DNA from: JBEVOS01 sp964563395
GTDB lineage: Bacteria > Pseudomonadota > Alphaproteobacteria > Caulobacterales > Aquidulcibacteraceae
Length of the DNA: 64,000 nt
Assembly: GCA_964563395.1 (NCBI GenBank)
Contig: CAZLWK010000007.1
Coordinates: forward strand, 62,001 to 126,000
Reading direction: 5' to 3'
Shown here: one piece after another, positions 38,409 to 45,964 of the stretch
How positions within the stretch are numbered: the first letter of the stretch is position 1
Layout: every line of letters starts with the position of its first letter
Notes under the pieces: model-generated
Database searches by the model: none
The model's input: the letters and a program-made list of their open reading frames with translations, nothing else
What the model was told of the DNA's origin: nothing
Made by a program: the position numbers and the translations under genes

Positions 38409-38428
38409 GGTCCCAGAAAGGAGGCCAA

Positions 38429-38596
38429 ATGGTTTGGTCCTTTATCAAGCATGCAACCCTGATGACGGCGTCGCTCGGCGCCTGGACGGCGGGCGCGATC
38501 GGTCTTGCCGGCGCGGACGTCGCCATCGTCATCCCGGTCGGGGGCCTGTGGGCTCTCTTTATCGCCGGGCTCTGGAGCCGGGAGTTCGGCCCATGA
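38429..38596 (+). CDS. Small two-helix membrane protein of the phage region
   Basis: A 55-residue product preceded by a perfect AAGGAGG four bases upstream. Two hydrophobic helices (ATLMTASLGAWTAGAIGLAG and VAIVIPVGGLWALFIAGLW) are separated by one Asp, ending in a short charged tail. It has the size and shape of a holin or a small phage membrane peptide; no family is recognised. The stop overlaps the next start (ATGA), so the two genes are coupled. Confidence 0.65.
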   Translation: MVWSFIKHATLMTASLGAWTAGAIGLAGADVAIVIPVGGLWALFIAGLWSREFGP

Positions 38597-39441
38597 AACA
38601 CAAATCGGTTCTTTTGGAGGGCGTCGCCAACGCGGCGGTTCTCCTCAGCGCGGGGGTGGCCGTCATCGGCGTCTCCGGCGTGATCGGCTGGTCCACCCCG
38701 CTGACGATCGCCGGCTCAGGCATTTTGCTTGGCGCAACGATCCTCACGGAATTGGCGGCGTCGCGCCTGCCGGTCGAAGCGCAGAAACGCTGGGCCGAGG
38801 GCGGTCGGATGAAGGCTTGCTTCGTCGGCTTGGGCTTTGCGGCTCTCACCGCATGGAACGTCACCGCTGGCCATATGGGCATGGAGGCGATCAACCGCGA
38901 CAGCGTGGCCGCCCAACGGGCCCCGCTCGAACGGGCCTTCATCGACGCCCGCGCGGCCAGCGACGCCGCCGACAAGCTCTTGGCCGACTATGACGCCGAG
39001 ACCCAACGCCGCGCGGCAGCCCGGCTCCAGGTCATCATGGGCGCGGATGGGCGCTACGTGACGCAGCGCGGGCGCGAAACCGAGCGCGCCGAGCGCGCCG
39101 CCGATGAGCGCGAGGCCGGCCGCGCGCCGCTGGTGGAAGGCGCGGCGGACAAAGACGCCGCCGAGGCGCGCGCGCGCCTCGAACTCGAAAACGCACCGGC
39201 GGGCCGCCCCCAGCATGAGCTTTGGGGGCTCGCCATCATCCTGGAATTGCTCAAGGGCGCGCTCCTCTGGTTCGCGGCGCCGGTCAGCGGGCGGCGCGGC
39301 AACGGCGCCGAAATCATCCCGATCGAGCCCGCGGCTTACGCCGCCATGGACGAAGCCGAACTGCAGCGGATCCTGAGCCATGGCCGCACGATCAGCGCCC
39401 TCGCCCAGCACGCCCTGAAGCGGAGGACCCGCGCCGCCTAG
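38593..39441 (+). CDS. Phage-region membrane protein with exposed coiled coil
   Basis: The 282-residue protein starts at ATG 38593. It shows hydrophobic segments at ~10-55 (AAVLLSAGVAVIGVSGVIGW, then TIAGSGILLGATILTELAA) and ~75-95 (KACFVGLGFAALTAWNVTAG), an Ala/Arg/Glu coiled coil at ~105-205 and a last helix at ~212-232 (LWGLAIILELLKGALLWFAA). This TM-TM-TM-coil-TM-tail layout closely resembles that of the 480-residue protein at 41793-43235 in the opposite operon. I recognise no family. A strong terminator follows. Confidence 0.6.
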   Translation: MKHKSVLLEGVANAAVLLSAGVAVIGVSGVIGWSTPLTIAGSGILLGATILTELAASRLPVEAQKRWAEGGRMKACFVGLGFAALTAWNVTAGHMGMEAINRDSVAAQRAPLERAFIDARAASDAADKLLADYDAETQRRAAARLQVIMGADGRYVTQRGRETERAERAADEREAGRAPLVEGAADKDAAEARARLELENAPAGRPQHELWGLAIILELLKGALLWFAAPVSGRRGNGAEIIPIEPAAYAAMDEAELQRILSHGRTISALAQHALKRRTRAA

Positions 39442-39486
39442 GCGATCATTTTTTCGGCCTCAAATGAGGCGGCGAAAATGAACACG

Positions 39487-39514
39487 CCCCGCCCGCTCGG
39501 CGGGGTTTTCTTTT
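39487..39514 (+). terminator. Rho-independent terminator after the rightward operon
   Basis: The stem CCCCGCC/GGCGGGG with loop CGCTC is followed directly by TTTTCTTTT. It is 46 bases after the stop of the 282-residue membrane protein, ending the only rightward transcription unit of the phage region. Confidence 0.85.
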
Positions 39515-39573
39515 GGGCGCGCCGATTATGCGGATTCCATGCGCCAGACCGCCATCTTAACCTCTATGAATTG

Positions 39574-39656
39574 TGCGCAGGCGCCTGCGCAAAGATGCGC
39601 ACCGCCCGCGCCGAGCGGAGCCCTTTCTTTTCAACGATAAGTGCGCAGAGTGCGCA
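39574..39656. repeat. Cluster of five TGCGCA palindromes
   Basis: TGCGCA occurs at 39574, 39586, 39596, 39642 and 39651, the first two forming the perfect 18-base palindrome TGCGCAGGCGCCTGCGCA. It lies in a gene-free stretch between the rightward terminator and the end of the leftward operon. Clustered short palindromes are typical of operators, partition sites or origins; which applies here cannot be told. In GC-rich DNA some TGCGCA copies arise by chance, but five in 83 bases is dense. Confidence 0.5.
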
Positions 39657-39712
39657 TCACGCGTGCGCGCCTAGATATGGTGTAGGCCGCGCCTGTGTTT
39701 ACACAGTTTAAC

Positions 39713-39727
39713 GTGAAACAGTTTCAC
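39713..39727. repeat. Perfect inverted repeat at the end of the leftward operon
   Basis: GTGAAAC-A-GTTTCAC lies three bases after the stop of the last leftward gene. No T-tract follows on the minus strand, so a terminator is uncertain. A related half (ACAGTTTAACGTG) is adjacent, so it may be an operator. Confidence 0.45.
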
Positions 39728-39730
39728 ACC

Positions 39731-39904
39731 TCAGCGCTTGGTCGCCACGCGTGCGCCAGCGGATTGCAGGGAACTCAGGACCTGCACCGCGACGCCAACC
39801 AGCATCTTCCCGAGCCAATGGCCAACCGTCAACGCGATGCCGATTCCAATCGTGTTCACGATTGTCGTCCCAGGCAATGCGAAATTCTTAATGAATTCTT
39901 CCAT
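39731..39904 (-). CDS. Small membrane peptide ending the phage leftward operon
   Basis: ATG 39904 has AGGGAG about eight bases upstream and gives 57 residues. An acidic N-terminus (MEEFIKNFALPG) leads into a hydrophobic helix GIGIALTVGHWLGKMLVGVAV and a basic C-terminal tail ending VATKR. The size and charge pattern suit a small holin or a membrane anchor peptide. It follows the zinc-ribbon gene by 14 bases on the same strand. No family is recognised. Confidence 0.6.
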   Translation of the reverse strand: MEEFIKNFALPGTTIVNTIGIGIALTVGHWLGKMLVGVAVQVLSSLQSAGARVATKR

Positions 39905-39918
39905 GTCGAACGCTCCCT

Positions 39919-40227
39919 TCAGGCCGCACCGCGCGGCGGGTTGCTTGGAAATCTCTGTTCACTGCCGCACCGCGCGCACACGACGCTCTCCGGCGTGACG
40001 AAAAAGAGATCGTTCTCGCAGCGGCACCGCCACGTATGAACGCCCGCTTCAGGTTCGAGATAATTGCGCCAGCGCCCCTGCAGGCATGCGCATTGCGGGC
40101 ATTCGAGGACGATCACGCCCGCCGGCGCGGCTGCCTCCCACTCGTGCGCGCAGGCAAGGCAGCGCGCGCGGCCAGACAGGTGCAGATCGTGCGACTGGCG
40201 CGGACGAAACTCCACCACCTCGCTCAT
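39919..40227 (-). CDS. Zinc-ribbon protein
   Basis: From ATG 40227 (ATGA overlap with the Hsp70 stop) the product has 102 residues. It carries four Cys pairs: CLAC and CPQC separated by ~22 residues, a further Cys in CACLQ, then CRC and CARC about 16 residues apart. They probably form two zinc ribbons. Such ribbons bind nucleic acid or act as protein adaptors. Translational coupling to the Hsp70 gene suggests a joint role, which could be as a cochaperone; this is speculation without a J-domain or other known cochaperone motif. Confidence 0.65.
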   Translation of the reverse strand: MSEVVEFRPRQSHDLHLSGRARCLACAHEWEAAAPAGVIVLECPQCACLQGRWRNYLEPEAGVHTWRCRCENDLFFVTPESVVCARCGSEQRFPSNPPRGAA

Positions 40228-41789
40228 GACGCCGCCCCAGCGCGGCGCGCACCTTGCGCCATCCGGTCGACGGAGCGCGGGGACAGGCCCGCTTCGGTCG
40301 CCGTGGTCCAATTGCTTCGGCCCGTCGACCGGTCGCGCGCATTGGCCGTGACGACGCCGTCGGCGTCGACATCAGCCGTGATGTCGATCATGGCCTCGCC
40401 CCGTGGGCCAGGCCGCAGGCCGCCAAGGTGGAATTGCGCGAGCGGGCGATTGCGCGTTCTGTCCTCTTCGTTGCCCTGACGCAGGCGGATCGTGACGGCG
40501 CCTTGATCGTCGCGCGCCGTGGTGGCGGGCCGCGTCGCCAAAGCCGGAATGCGCGATTGCGCCGGGATGAGCACGGCGCGCCCGCCGTCGGCCAGATCGA
40601 TGGCGATATCGAATGGCGTCACGTCGGCGAACTTGAAATCGAGACCGCCCGCGAGCGCGGCGGCCATCTTCGCCGCACCGCGCGCCACGATCAGATCCGG
40701 ATCCGGCGCAAGCGTGGTCTCGGCTCGGAAATAGGCCTGCGCCGCCACGTGCACCGCGGGCATGCGCGTCATGCCGCCCACCAGCAGCAATTCGTCAATA
40801 TCGCCGGGCTGAAGGCCGGCGTCCGCCATCGCCAGGCGGCAGCAATCCAACGTGCGTTCGATCAGGTCTGCGGTGAGCAGTTCAAGCGTTTGCCGCGACA
40901 GGTCGGCCTTGAGATGCAGCGGCGGCGAATCCGGCCCGTCCTGATAGAAAAAACCGATCGCGATCTCCCAATGCTCATGGCCAGAAAGCGCGATCTTGGC
41001 CGCCTCAGCCGCGTTGCGCAGGCGTTGCAGGGGGATACGCTGCTTGCGCGGGTCGACGCCGTGCTGCGCCAGAAACGCCTCAGCCAGATGATTGACGATA
41101 CGCGTGTCGAAGTCCTCGCCGCCCAGGAAGGTGTCGCCATTGGAGGCGAGCACCTCAAAATCGTCGCCGTCGCCGCGCAGTATCGAACAATCGAACGTGC
41201 CGCCCCCAAGGTCGTAAACCGCGATCGTGCGCGTACGGCCGCGCTCTCCCAGCTCGGCGAGCGCCGCCGCCGTCGGCTCATTGATGATCCGCAGCACTTC
41301 AAGCCCGGCGATGCGGGCTGCCTCTCGCGTCGCCTCGCGCTGCGCATTGTTAAAGTAAGCCGGCACTGTGATGACGGCTTGCGTCACGGCGCCGCCGCCC
41401 AGCGCACGCTCGGCGCTTTCCTTCAAGCGGCGCAGCACCAGCCCTGAAATCTCCTGCGGCGGGCGCAGGCGTTCGCGGCCCCGGATCCATGCTTCGCCAT
41501 TGTCGGCCTCTTCCACGCCGAAAGCGGCGACAGCGCGCAGGGTCTCCACAAGCGGATCGTCATAGCCACGTCCGATGAGCCTTTTAACGGCGCGATAGGT
41601 GTATTGCGGATTCAGTTCGGCCCGCACTTTCGCCGGCTCCCCGATCCACAATTCGCCGGTCTCCTGTTCGGCGACCATCGAAGGCGTGATGGTCTGGCCC
41701 TCCAGGTTCGGCAGCACATCCGCGCGCCCGTGGCGCCAAACGGCGACGCACGAATTGGTGGTTCCAAGATCGATGCCGATCGCCTTCAT
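40224..41789 (-). CDS. Phage-encoded Hsp70 (DnaK-like) chaperone lacking the C-terminal lid
   Basis: The 521-residue protein has all the ATPase motifs of Hsp70: GIDLGTTNSCVAVW, VPAYFNNAQREATREAARIAG, RIINEPTAAALAE, YDLGGGTFDCSIL and LLVGGMTRMPAV. The nucleotide-binding domain ends near residue 385, where the usual VLLLD linker reads FKFAD before VTPFDIAIDLADG. A substrate-binding beta domain follows (ITADVDADGVVTANARD), but the chain stops before the helical lid, about 115 residues short of DnaK. Neither DnaJ nor GrpE is nearby. It stands in a leftward phage operon between a multi-pass membrane protein and a zinc-ribbon protein. Confidence 0.9.
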   Translation of the reverse strand: MKAIGIDLGTTNSCVAVWRHGRADVLPNLEGQTITPSMVAEQETGELWIGEPAKVRAELNPQYTYRAVKRLIGRGYDDPLVETLRAVAAFGVEEADNGEAWIRGRERLRPPQEISGLVLRRLKESAERALGGGAVTQAVITVPAYFNNAQREATREAARIAGLEVLRIINEPTAAALAELGERGRTRTIAVYDLGGGTFDCSILRGDGDDFEVLASNGDTFLGGEDFDTRIVNHLAEAFLAQHGVDPRKQRIPLQRLRNAAEAAKIALSGHEHWEIAIGFFYQDGPDSPPLHLKADLSRQTLELLTADLIERTLDCCRLAMADAGLQPGDIDELLLVGGMTRMPAVHVAAQAYFRAETTLAPDPDLIVARGAAKMAAALAGGLDFKFADVTPFDIAIDLADGGRAVLIPAQSRIPALATRPATTARDDQGAVTIRLRQGNEEDRTRNRPLAQFHLGGLRPGPRGEAMIDITADVDADGVVTANARDRSTGRSNWTTATEAGLSPRSVDRMAQGARRAGAAS

Positions 41790-41792
41790 GCC

Positions 41793-43235
41793 CTAAACCT
41801 CTTGCGCAGGTTCCGGCGTGCGCGCGCCGTCATTCATGAGATCGTCGATGAGATCGTCGATATCCTGCGCATCCGGCGCCGGATCGTTCGATGCGGACTG
41901 CGGCTCTGGCGTCGGCTCCGGTTGTTCGCCGGGAGCGCCGCGCGCTTCGGAACGCCGGCGATCGCTCTTCGATTCAGGCGCGGGCCGGTCATCGTCGAGC
42001 CGCCAATAGCCATCCACGCGCTTTTGGCGCCGGCCGTATTCATCGACGGTGCGGCTCAGCTGCTCGAACGCCTCGTCGGGCGCGTCGCGCCAATCGTCGA
42101 GCGCGAACGGCGCCAGCGGCGGTTCGTCATCGACGGACCCATTCACACCGGCGATCACATCGGCGCCAGACGCATCATCCACCGCACCCTCCGTCGGCGG
42201 CGCCTCCGTGGACAAAGCCGGGTCCTCGCTGACGAGCGCGCGCGCCTCGGCCAGCTTTTGAGCCCAGAAGAAACAAAAGATCGCAATGAAACTGAGGCCC
42301 AAAGACACGCCGAGCGGGCGCCATTGTTCGATGAATGTGGATACGCGGTCCGGCGCGGCCTCGTCCGAGGCGGCGATGTTGCGCACGCTGATGACGCTTG
42401 ACGCTTCGCGCCGCGCTTCGTTAAGCGCCGACTGGCGATCGTCGCGCTCTTGGCGCAGGGCGTCGCATTGCGCGGCGCTGTTCTGCGCCCGCTCAATCAT
42501 CGCCAGCGCCGGATCGTTGCGCGCGGCCGCGTTGCGCACATAACCCGCCCAGCCCTCGCCGCCGAGCCGGCAAGCCTGCATCTGGTAGGAGGGCGAGGCG
42601 ATGGCGGGGTCGCCCATGAGGTCGTCGAGCCGCGCCTGCGCGGCCGCCAGATCGTCTTCAAGCGCCGCGACGCCGCTCGCCACCTGGCGCTCGCTCACCA
42701 CCTCGTCGCGGATATCCTCCAATCTGTTGGTGTTCTGTCCATGGAAGCCGCCGGCCAGGACAAGCGCGTTGCAGAAAAGGCCGACAAGCACGATCGACAC
42801 CCGCGTGAGCCGCCCATGGCCGCGCACCGCCAATTGCAGCGGGATCCAAACCAGCGAGAACCCGACGATTACGAGCGAGGCCCAGAACAACAACAGGAAC
42901 AGAAGCGGATGCACCGTGAGCGCCGCCGCCCACTCATCGACGCTCGGCAGCGTCACGCCGCTCGAGGCCGTCTGCTCAAACCGCCAGGTCCATTGCACAT
43001 CGCCGACGGCGCGCAGGACAAACAGGAACATGAAGCCGGCCTCGCCAAGCCCGGCCGAAAACCCAAGCGCAATGACGAACCAACCGAGCCACTTGCCCGT
43101 GCGCGCGCGCGCGGCGGCGCGATGTCCAGCGCGGTCCTTGCCGCGCCACCACGCCGGCAGATCGGGAAGCTTCAGATCAAGAACGCGCGCGCGCGCATCG
43201 TCGAAGGCGCCGCGCGCCCAGGCCCGCACGTCCAT
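41793..43235 (-). CDS. Multi-pass membrane protein with coiled coil and acidic tail
   Basis: From ATG 43235 the product has 480 residues. Helices lie at about 45-80 (WLGWFVIALGFSAGLGEAGF onward), 105-140 (LLFLLLFWASLVIVGFSLVW) and 145-170 (VSIVLVGLFCNALVLAGGF). A coiled-coil stretch with two or three Cys covers ~170-290, and a fourth helix (GVSLGLSFIAIFCFFWAQK) is followed by a long acidic, Pro-rich tail ending DIDDLIDDLMNDG. The gene is three bases upstream of the Hsp70 gene in transcription order, so the tail could be its client or anchor. Function unknown. Confidence 0.65.
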   Translation of the reverse strand: MDVRAWARGAFDDARARVLDLKLPDLPAWWRGKDRAGHRAAARARTGKWLGWFVIALGFSAGLGEAGFMFLFVLRAVGDVQWTWRFEQTASSGVTLPSVDEWAAALTVHPLLFLLLFWASLVIVGFSLVWIPLQLAVRGHGRLTRVSIVLVGLFCNALVLAGGFHGQNTNRLEDIRDEVVSERQVASGVAALEDDLAAAQARLDDLMGDPAIASPSYQMQACRLGGEGWAGYVRNAAARNDPALAMIERAQNSAAQCDALRQERDDRQSALNEARREASSVISVRNIAASDEAAPDRVSTFIEQWRPLGVSLGLSFIAIFCFFWAQKLAEARALVSEDPALSTEAPPTEGAVDDASGADVIAGVNGSVDDEPPLAPFALDDWRDAPDEAFEQLSRTVDEYGRRQKRVDGYWRLDDDRPAPESKSDRRRSEARGAPGEQPEPTPEPQSASNDPAPDAQDIDDLIDDLMNDGARTPEPAQEV

Positions 43236-43237
43236 CG

Positions 43238-43624
43238 TCAGCCTCCAAACACGCCGTGCGCCGTCCACGCGGCTATCGCGACAATGGCGATCAGGGCGAC
43301 ACCACCCACCAAGCTCAACGCGTCATTGCCGCGCCGCGCGGGAGTCAGACGATCGACGAGGCGATCCAAGCCCTTATCGACCAGCGCATGTATCGCCAAC
43401 GCCAATTGATCGCCCCCGCCCGATGGTGCGCGGCGCAGCGCCTGCAGTTCGATCAGCGCGGTTTGCATCGTCTTTTTGACCTCCTCGACCGCGTCTGGGA
43501 GACCCGCCAGGCGCGCGCGGAGCGAGTGCATCTCGCTTTCCAGCAGATGGATCCTCTGGAGCAATTGCTCCTTTGATTCCGTGTGCTCGCGAAAACTGAC
43601 GAAATCGCGTTGCGTTTCGCTCAT
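43238..43624 (-). CDS. Coiled-coil protein with C-terminal membrane helix, holin-like
   Basis: The 128-residue protein begins with a coiled coil (TESKEQLLQRIHLLESEMHS, then LPDAVEEVKKTMQTALIELQ) and ends in one helix ALSLVGGVALIAIVAIAAW. A tail-anchored topology with the coil in the cytoplasm is likely. The start overlaps the stop of the preceding lipoprotein gene (ATGA). Its position after the nested spanin-like pair makes a lysis role possible, but no holin family is recognised. Confidence 0.6.
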   Translation of the reverse strand: MSETQRDFVSFREHTESKEQLLQRIHLLESEMHSLRARLAGLPDAVEEVKKTMQTALIELQALRRAPSGGGDQLALAIHALVDKGLDRLVDRLTPARRGNDALSLVGGVALIAIVAIAAWTAHGVFGG

Positions 43625-44004
43625 CGGCGCCCCTTCTCACCCAGCAATTCTTGCGCATAGGCGAGGCTGTCGGCTGCGATGTCCCGCGCCTCCTCCGCGC
43701 ATGTAGCGCGCTCACGGCGCAGATCGGTCGCGTCGGCGCGCCAAAGATCCGCCCAGCGCTCAAGCACCGTCGCCGCCGCGCGATAATGGCGCACCTGCGA
43801 TTCCAGATCACGGCCGATCGGGGGCAGGGGCTCCTCCGCCATCATCGGGGGCGGCTTCGGCCCCGTCTGACACAGCGCCGACGGCACTGGCGCCGGCCGC
43901 GTCGGCGTCATCGGGCGGTCCTCCGGCGAGCGCAGGCTCGGCAAGGCCGCGCACGACGTCGCCAAAATCGACAGGCTCAAGACTAGGATCGGCTTGGCGC
44001 GCAT
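43621..44004 (-). CDS. Proline-rich lipoprotein nested in the upstream gene, o-spanin-like
   Basis: The 127-residue product has a lipoprotein signal KPILVLSLSILATSC with a lipobox ATSC, then a Pro-rich stretch (SPEDRPMTPTRPAPVPSAL) and a helical C-terminus. The first 66 codons lie inside the 3' end of the upstream membrane-protein gene in another frame. GAGAGGG six bases before ATG 44004 supports the start. Nested outer-membrane lipoproteins rich in Pro are the hallmark of phage Rz1-type spanins, which fuse inner and outer membranes at lysis. This one is longer than Rz1, so the match is by layout only. Confidence 0.6.
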   Translation of the reverse strand: MRAKPILVLSLSILATSCAALPSLRSPEDRPMTPTRPAPVPSALCQTGPKPPPMMAEEPLPPIGRDLESQVRHYRAAATVLERWADLWRADATDLRRERATCAEEARDIAADSLAYAQELLGEKGRR

Positions 44005-44842
44005 TGCGGGCCCTCTCTCTTTCCGCGCGGAGACGGTCCAGTCGCCGCTGCTCTAAGGTGAATTGAATGTCGCGTTCCGCTTGAGCGACGGCGCGGGCCA
44101 CATCGCCCGCATGCACCATCGCGGCGGCGTCGTGCGCGCGTCGCCAGCCGCGGGCGTTATCGCGCCAAGCATGAGCGACACGCACCGCCTCGTCGCGCGC
44201 GGAAGCCGCCTCCGCGCGCGCGTGATTGAGCAGAAGCGCGGCGCTTGTCGCGAGCGACGCCCACAGAAAGAGCGCCCCGCCAATCCAGAGCGTCAGGCCG
44301 GACAGGGCCGGCGCGGCGAACAGCCGCCTCGGGGCGCGCAAGACAGGCCGCGCCAGCGGATTATCGCCGTATCGCTGAAGCGCGCGCAACACTTCGGCCA
44401 AGCCGAGATAGGCCGCCTCGTCGCGCTCTGCGTCCGGCATCGCCGCGATGCGTTCATATTCGGCGCGGTAGCCCGCATGGGTTTCGTTTTGCGGCGCGTT
44501 CGGCCAATCGGTCGGGTCCGCATCAGCCCGCACGATGATTTGCGCGCGCACTACGCTGACGCGCCGCCAAATCGCGAGCGCAGCATCCAAAAGATCGCCG
44601 CGCAGCGCGTCGCTTCCGAGGAAGAGGAGCAACCACATGAGCAGCACAAACAATCCGGCCAGCCAGAACGGCGACCAAGCCATGATCTCGCTTGCGATCA
44701 TCAATGCCGCGCCCCAGGCCCAGCCCCAGAGCCGAAACCCGCTCCACAACGCGGCGCCAAAACGATTGAAGGCGCGCGCCTCGTCGGCCACCATCGACGG
44801 AGGAAGGCCCCCCGCTTGGCGAGACTCATCCTCGTGCATCAT
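43808..44842 (-). CDS. Membrane protein with C-terminal coiled coil, i-spanin-like
   Basis: The 344-residue protein has a hydrophobic hairpin at ~35-80 (WGWAWGAALMIASEIMAW, then LAGLFVLLMWLLLFLG), a soluble region, a third helix at ~180-205 (LWIGGALFLWASLATSAALL) and a coiled coil (ARDEAVRVAHAWRDNARGW onward) before a low-complexity acidic tail. The third helix plus coil looks like an Rz-type i-spanin, and a lipoprotein gene starts inside its 3' end. The N-terminal half is extra. ATG 44839 is an alternative start. It overlaps the preceding gene by 17 bases. Confidence 0.6.
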   Translation of the reverse strand: MMHEDESRQAGGLPPSMVADEARAFNRFGAALWSGFRLWGWAWGAALMIASEIMAWSPFWLAGLFVLLMWLLLFLGSDALRGDLLDAALAIWRRVSVVRAQIIVRADADPTDWPNAPQNETHAGYRAEYERIAAMPDAERDEAAYLGLAEVLRALQRYGDNPLARPVLRAPRRLFAAPALSGLTLWIGGALFLWASLATSAALLLNHARAEAASARDEAVRVAHAWRDNARGWRRAHDAAAMVHAGDVARAVAQAERDIQFTLEQRRLDRLRAERERARNARQADPSLEPVDFGDVVRGLAEPALAGGPPDDADAAGASAVGAVSDGAEAAPDDGGGAPAPDRP

Positions 44843-45452
44843 CGCCGCGCGCCTCCGGCCAATTCCGCGTCACGTCATAAGCGCGCGCCGCGTCCAGTGA
44901 AGGCAGTGCGCCGATGGCCGCCACGTGAGCTTGACGGGCGCGCTCCACGTCGCCGCGCATTTCCGCCCAGCGCTCGTGCTGCATCAGTTCAAGCGCGCCG
45001 TCCGCGTCCATTGCGTCCGTGCCCTGGATCGCATCAAGATACGTCATGCGCTCATACAGTTCGACGGAATGACTCATGCGCCGCGCCGCCTCTCGGAGCG
45101 CAAACGTCACCAGCGCCGCTTTGGCGTCCTCAAGCGACACCCAATTCTGCGGCGTGAGCGGATCAAGCAGAAGCGAGGTAGCGCCGCCGAACACAGCCCC
45201 CCGCGCCTCAAGCGCCGCGACGCGCGCCTCCAGCGCATCGAGGCGCGCGACAACGTCGTCCAACGCATCGGGCGCCAGTGCGGCGCGCCCTTCGAGCGCG
45301 GCGAGCCGCGCCTCCACACCGCCGAAATCCATGTCCGGCCGCGGATCGGCCGCTTGCATCGCCGCAAGCGCATCGGCCAGCCATTGCTGCGCCTGCGCGC
45401 TCGCCGCGTCGGGCAGCGTGGCCACGTAACGGGGGTCGATGCGCGCGACCAT
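44826..45452 (-). CDS. Phage protein with coiled coil, likely fibre-associated
   Basis: From ATG 45452, which overlaps the stop of the preceding gene, the product has 208 residues. A heptad-rich stretch (VEARLAALEGRAAL, then VVARLDALEARVAALEARG) occupies ~45-85, followed by a helical domain with LTPQNWVSLEDAKAALVTFAL and HSVELYERMTYL. I do not recognise a family. Its place directly after the tail-fibre genes suggests a fibre assembly or attachment role. Confidence 0.6.
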   Translation of the reverse strand: MVARIDPRYVATLPDAASAQAQQWLADALAAMQAADPRPDMDFGGVEARLAALEGRAALAPDALDDVVARLDALEARVAALEARGAVFGGATSLLLDPLTPQNWVSLEDAKAALVTFALREAARRMSHSVELYERMTYLDAIQGTDAMDADGALELMQHERWAEMRGDVERARQAHVAAIGALPSLDAARAYDVTRNWPEARGDDARG

Positions 45453-45964
45453 CAGCCCGGCCAACCCGTCTCGATATCGAGCGCGTCCACGGCGGCGACA
45501 TCGGCGCACGCATCGAGCGCGACATTGAGCTGCGCCTCGCGCGCGAAGCAGCCGGCCACATGCGCCATGCCGGCCGCGAAGAACATTTGAAACTGCGGCA
45601 AGGTCCAGGCGCGAAACGCGCCCGCGCCAAGCTTCCATGGTGCGATGGCGCCTTGCGGCTGCGCGCCGAGCGCCGACATCGTCGCCATGAGATTGCCCGC
45701 CGTGTCCGCGCCATAGGCCACGGGCTGAACCCCGTCATAGGCCATGTTGGTTTGCGCCGCCCATCGCCGCGCGGCGATCGCGTCACGCTTGGCCTTGCGC
45801 GCCTCCTCAAGCGTACGCGTGTCGGGCGGCGCAGGAGCAGGCGGCGCGTCCGCTTCCGCATGAAACGCCCAGCCGTCCTCTTCGAGCGCGGCGCGATAGA
45901 TTTGATCGCCGTTCCATTCGATGAGGTTTCGCGCGCCGTCTCGGATAATCACATAGCGCGCCAT
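45452..45964 (-). CDS. Phage tail-fibre assembly-like protein (DUF4376-type)
   Basis: The 170-residue protein starts at ATG 45964 (TGATG overlap with the fibre gene). The N-terminus (RYVIIRDGARNLIEWNGDQ) is followed by LEEARKAKRDAIAARRWAAQ, a pattern common in phage proteins downstream of tail fibres, and a helical C-terminus. These are thought to help fibre folding or attachment. Position fits; the family call is from pattern memory. Confidence 0.65.
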   Translation of the reverse strand: MARYVIIRDGARNLIEWNGDQIYRAALEEDGWAFHAEADAPPAPAPPDTRTLEEARKAKRDAIAARRWAAQTNMAYDGVQPVAYGADTAGNLMATMSALGAQPQGAIAPWKLGAGAFRAWTLPQFQMFFAAGMAHVAGCFAREAQLNVALDACADVAAVDALDIETGWPG

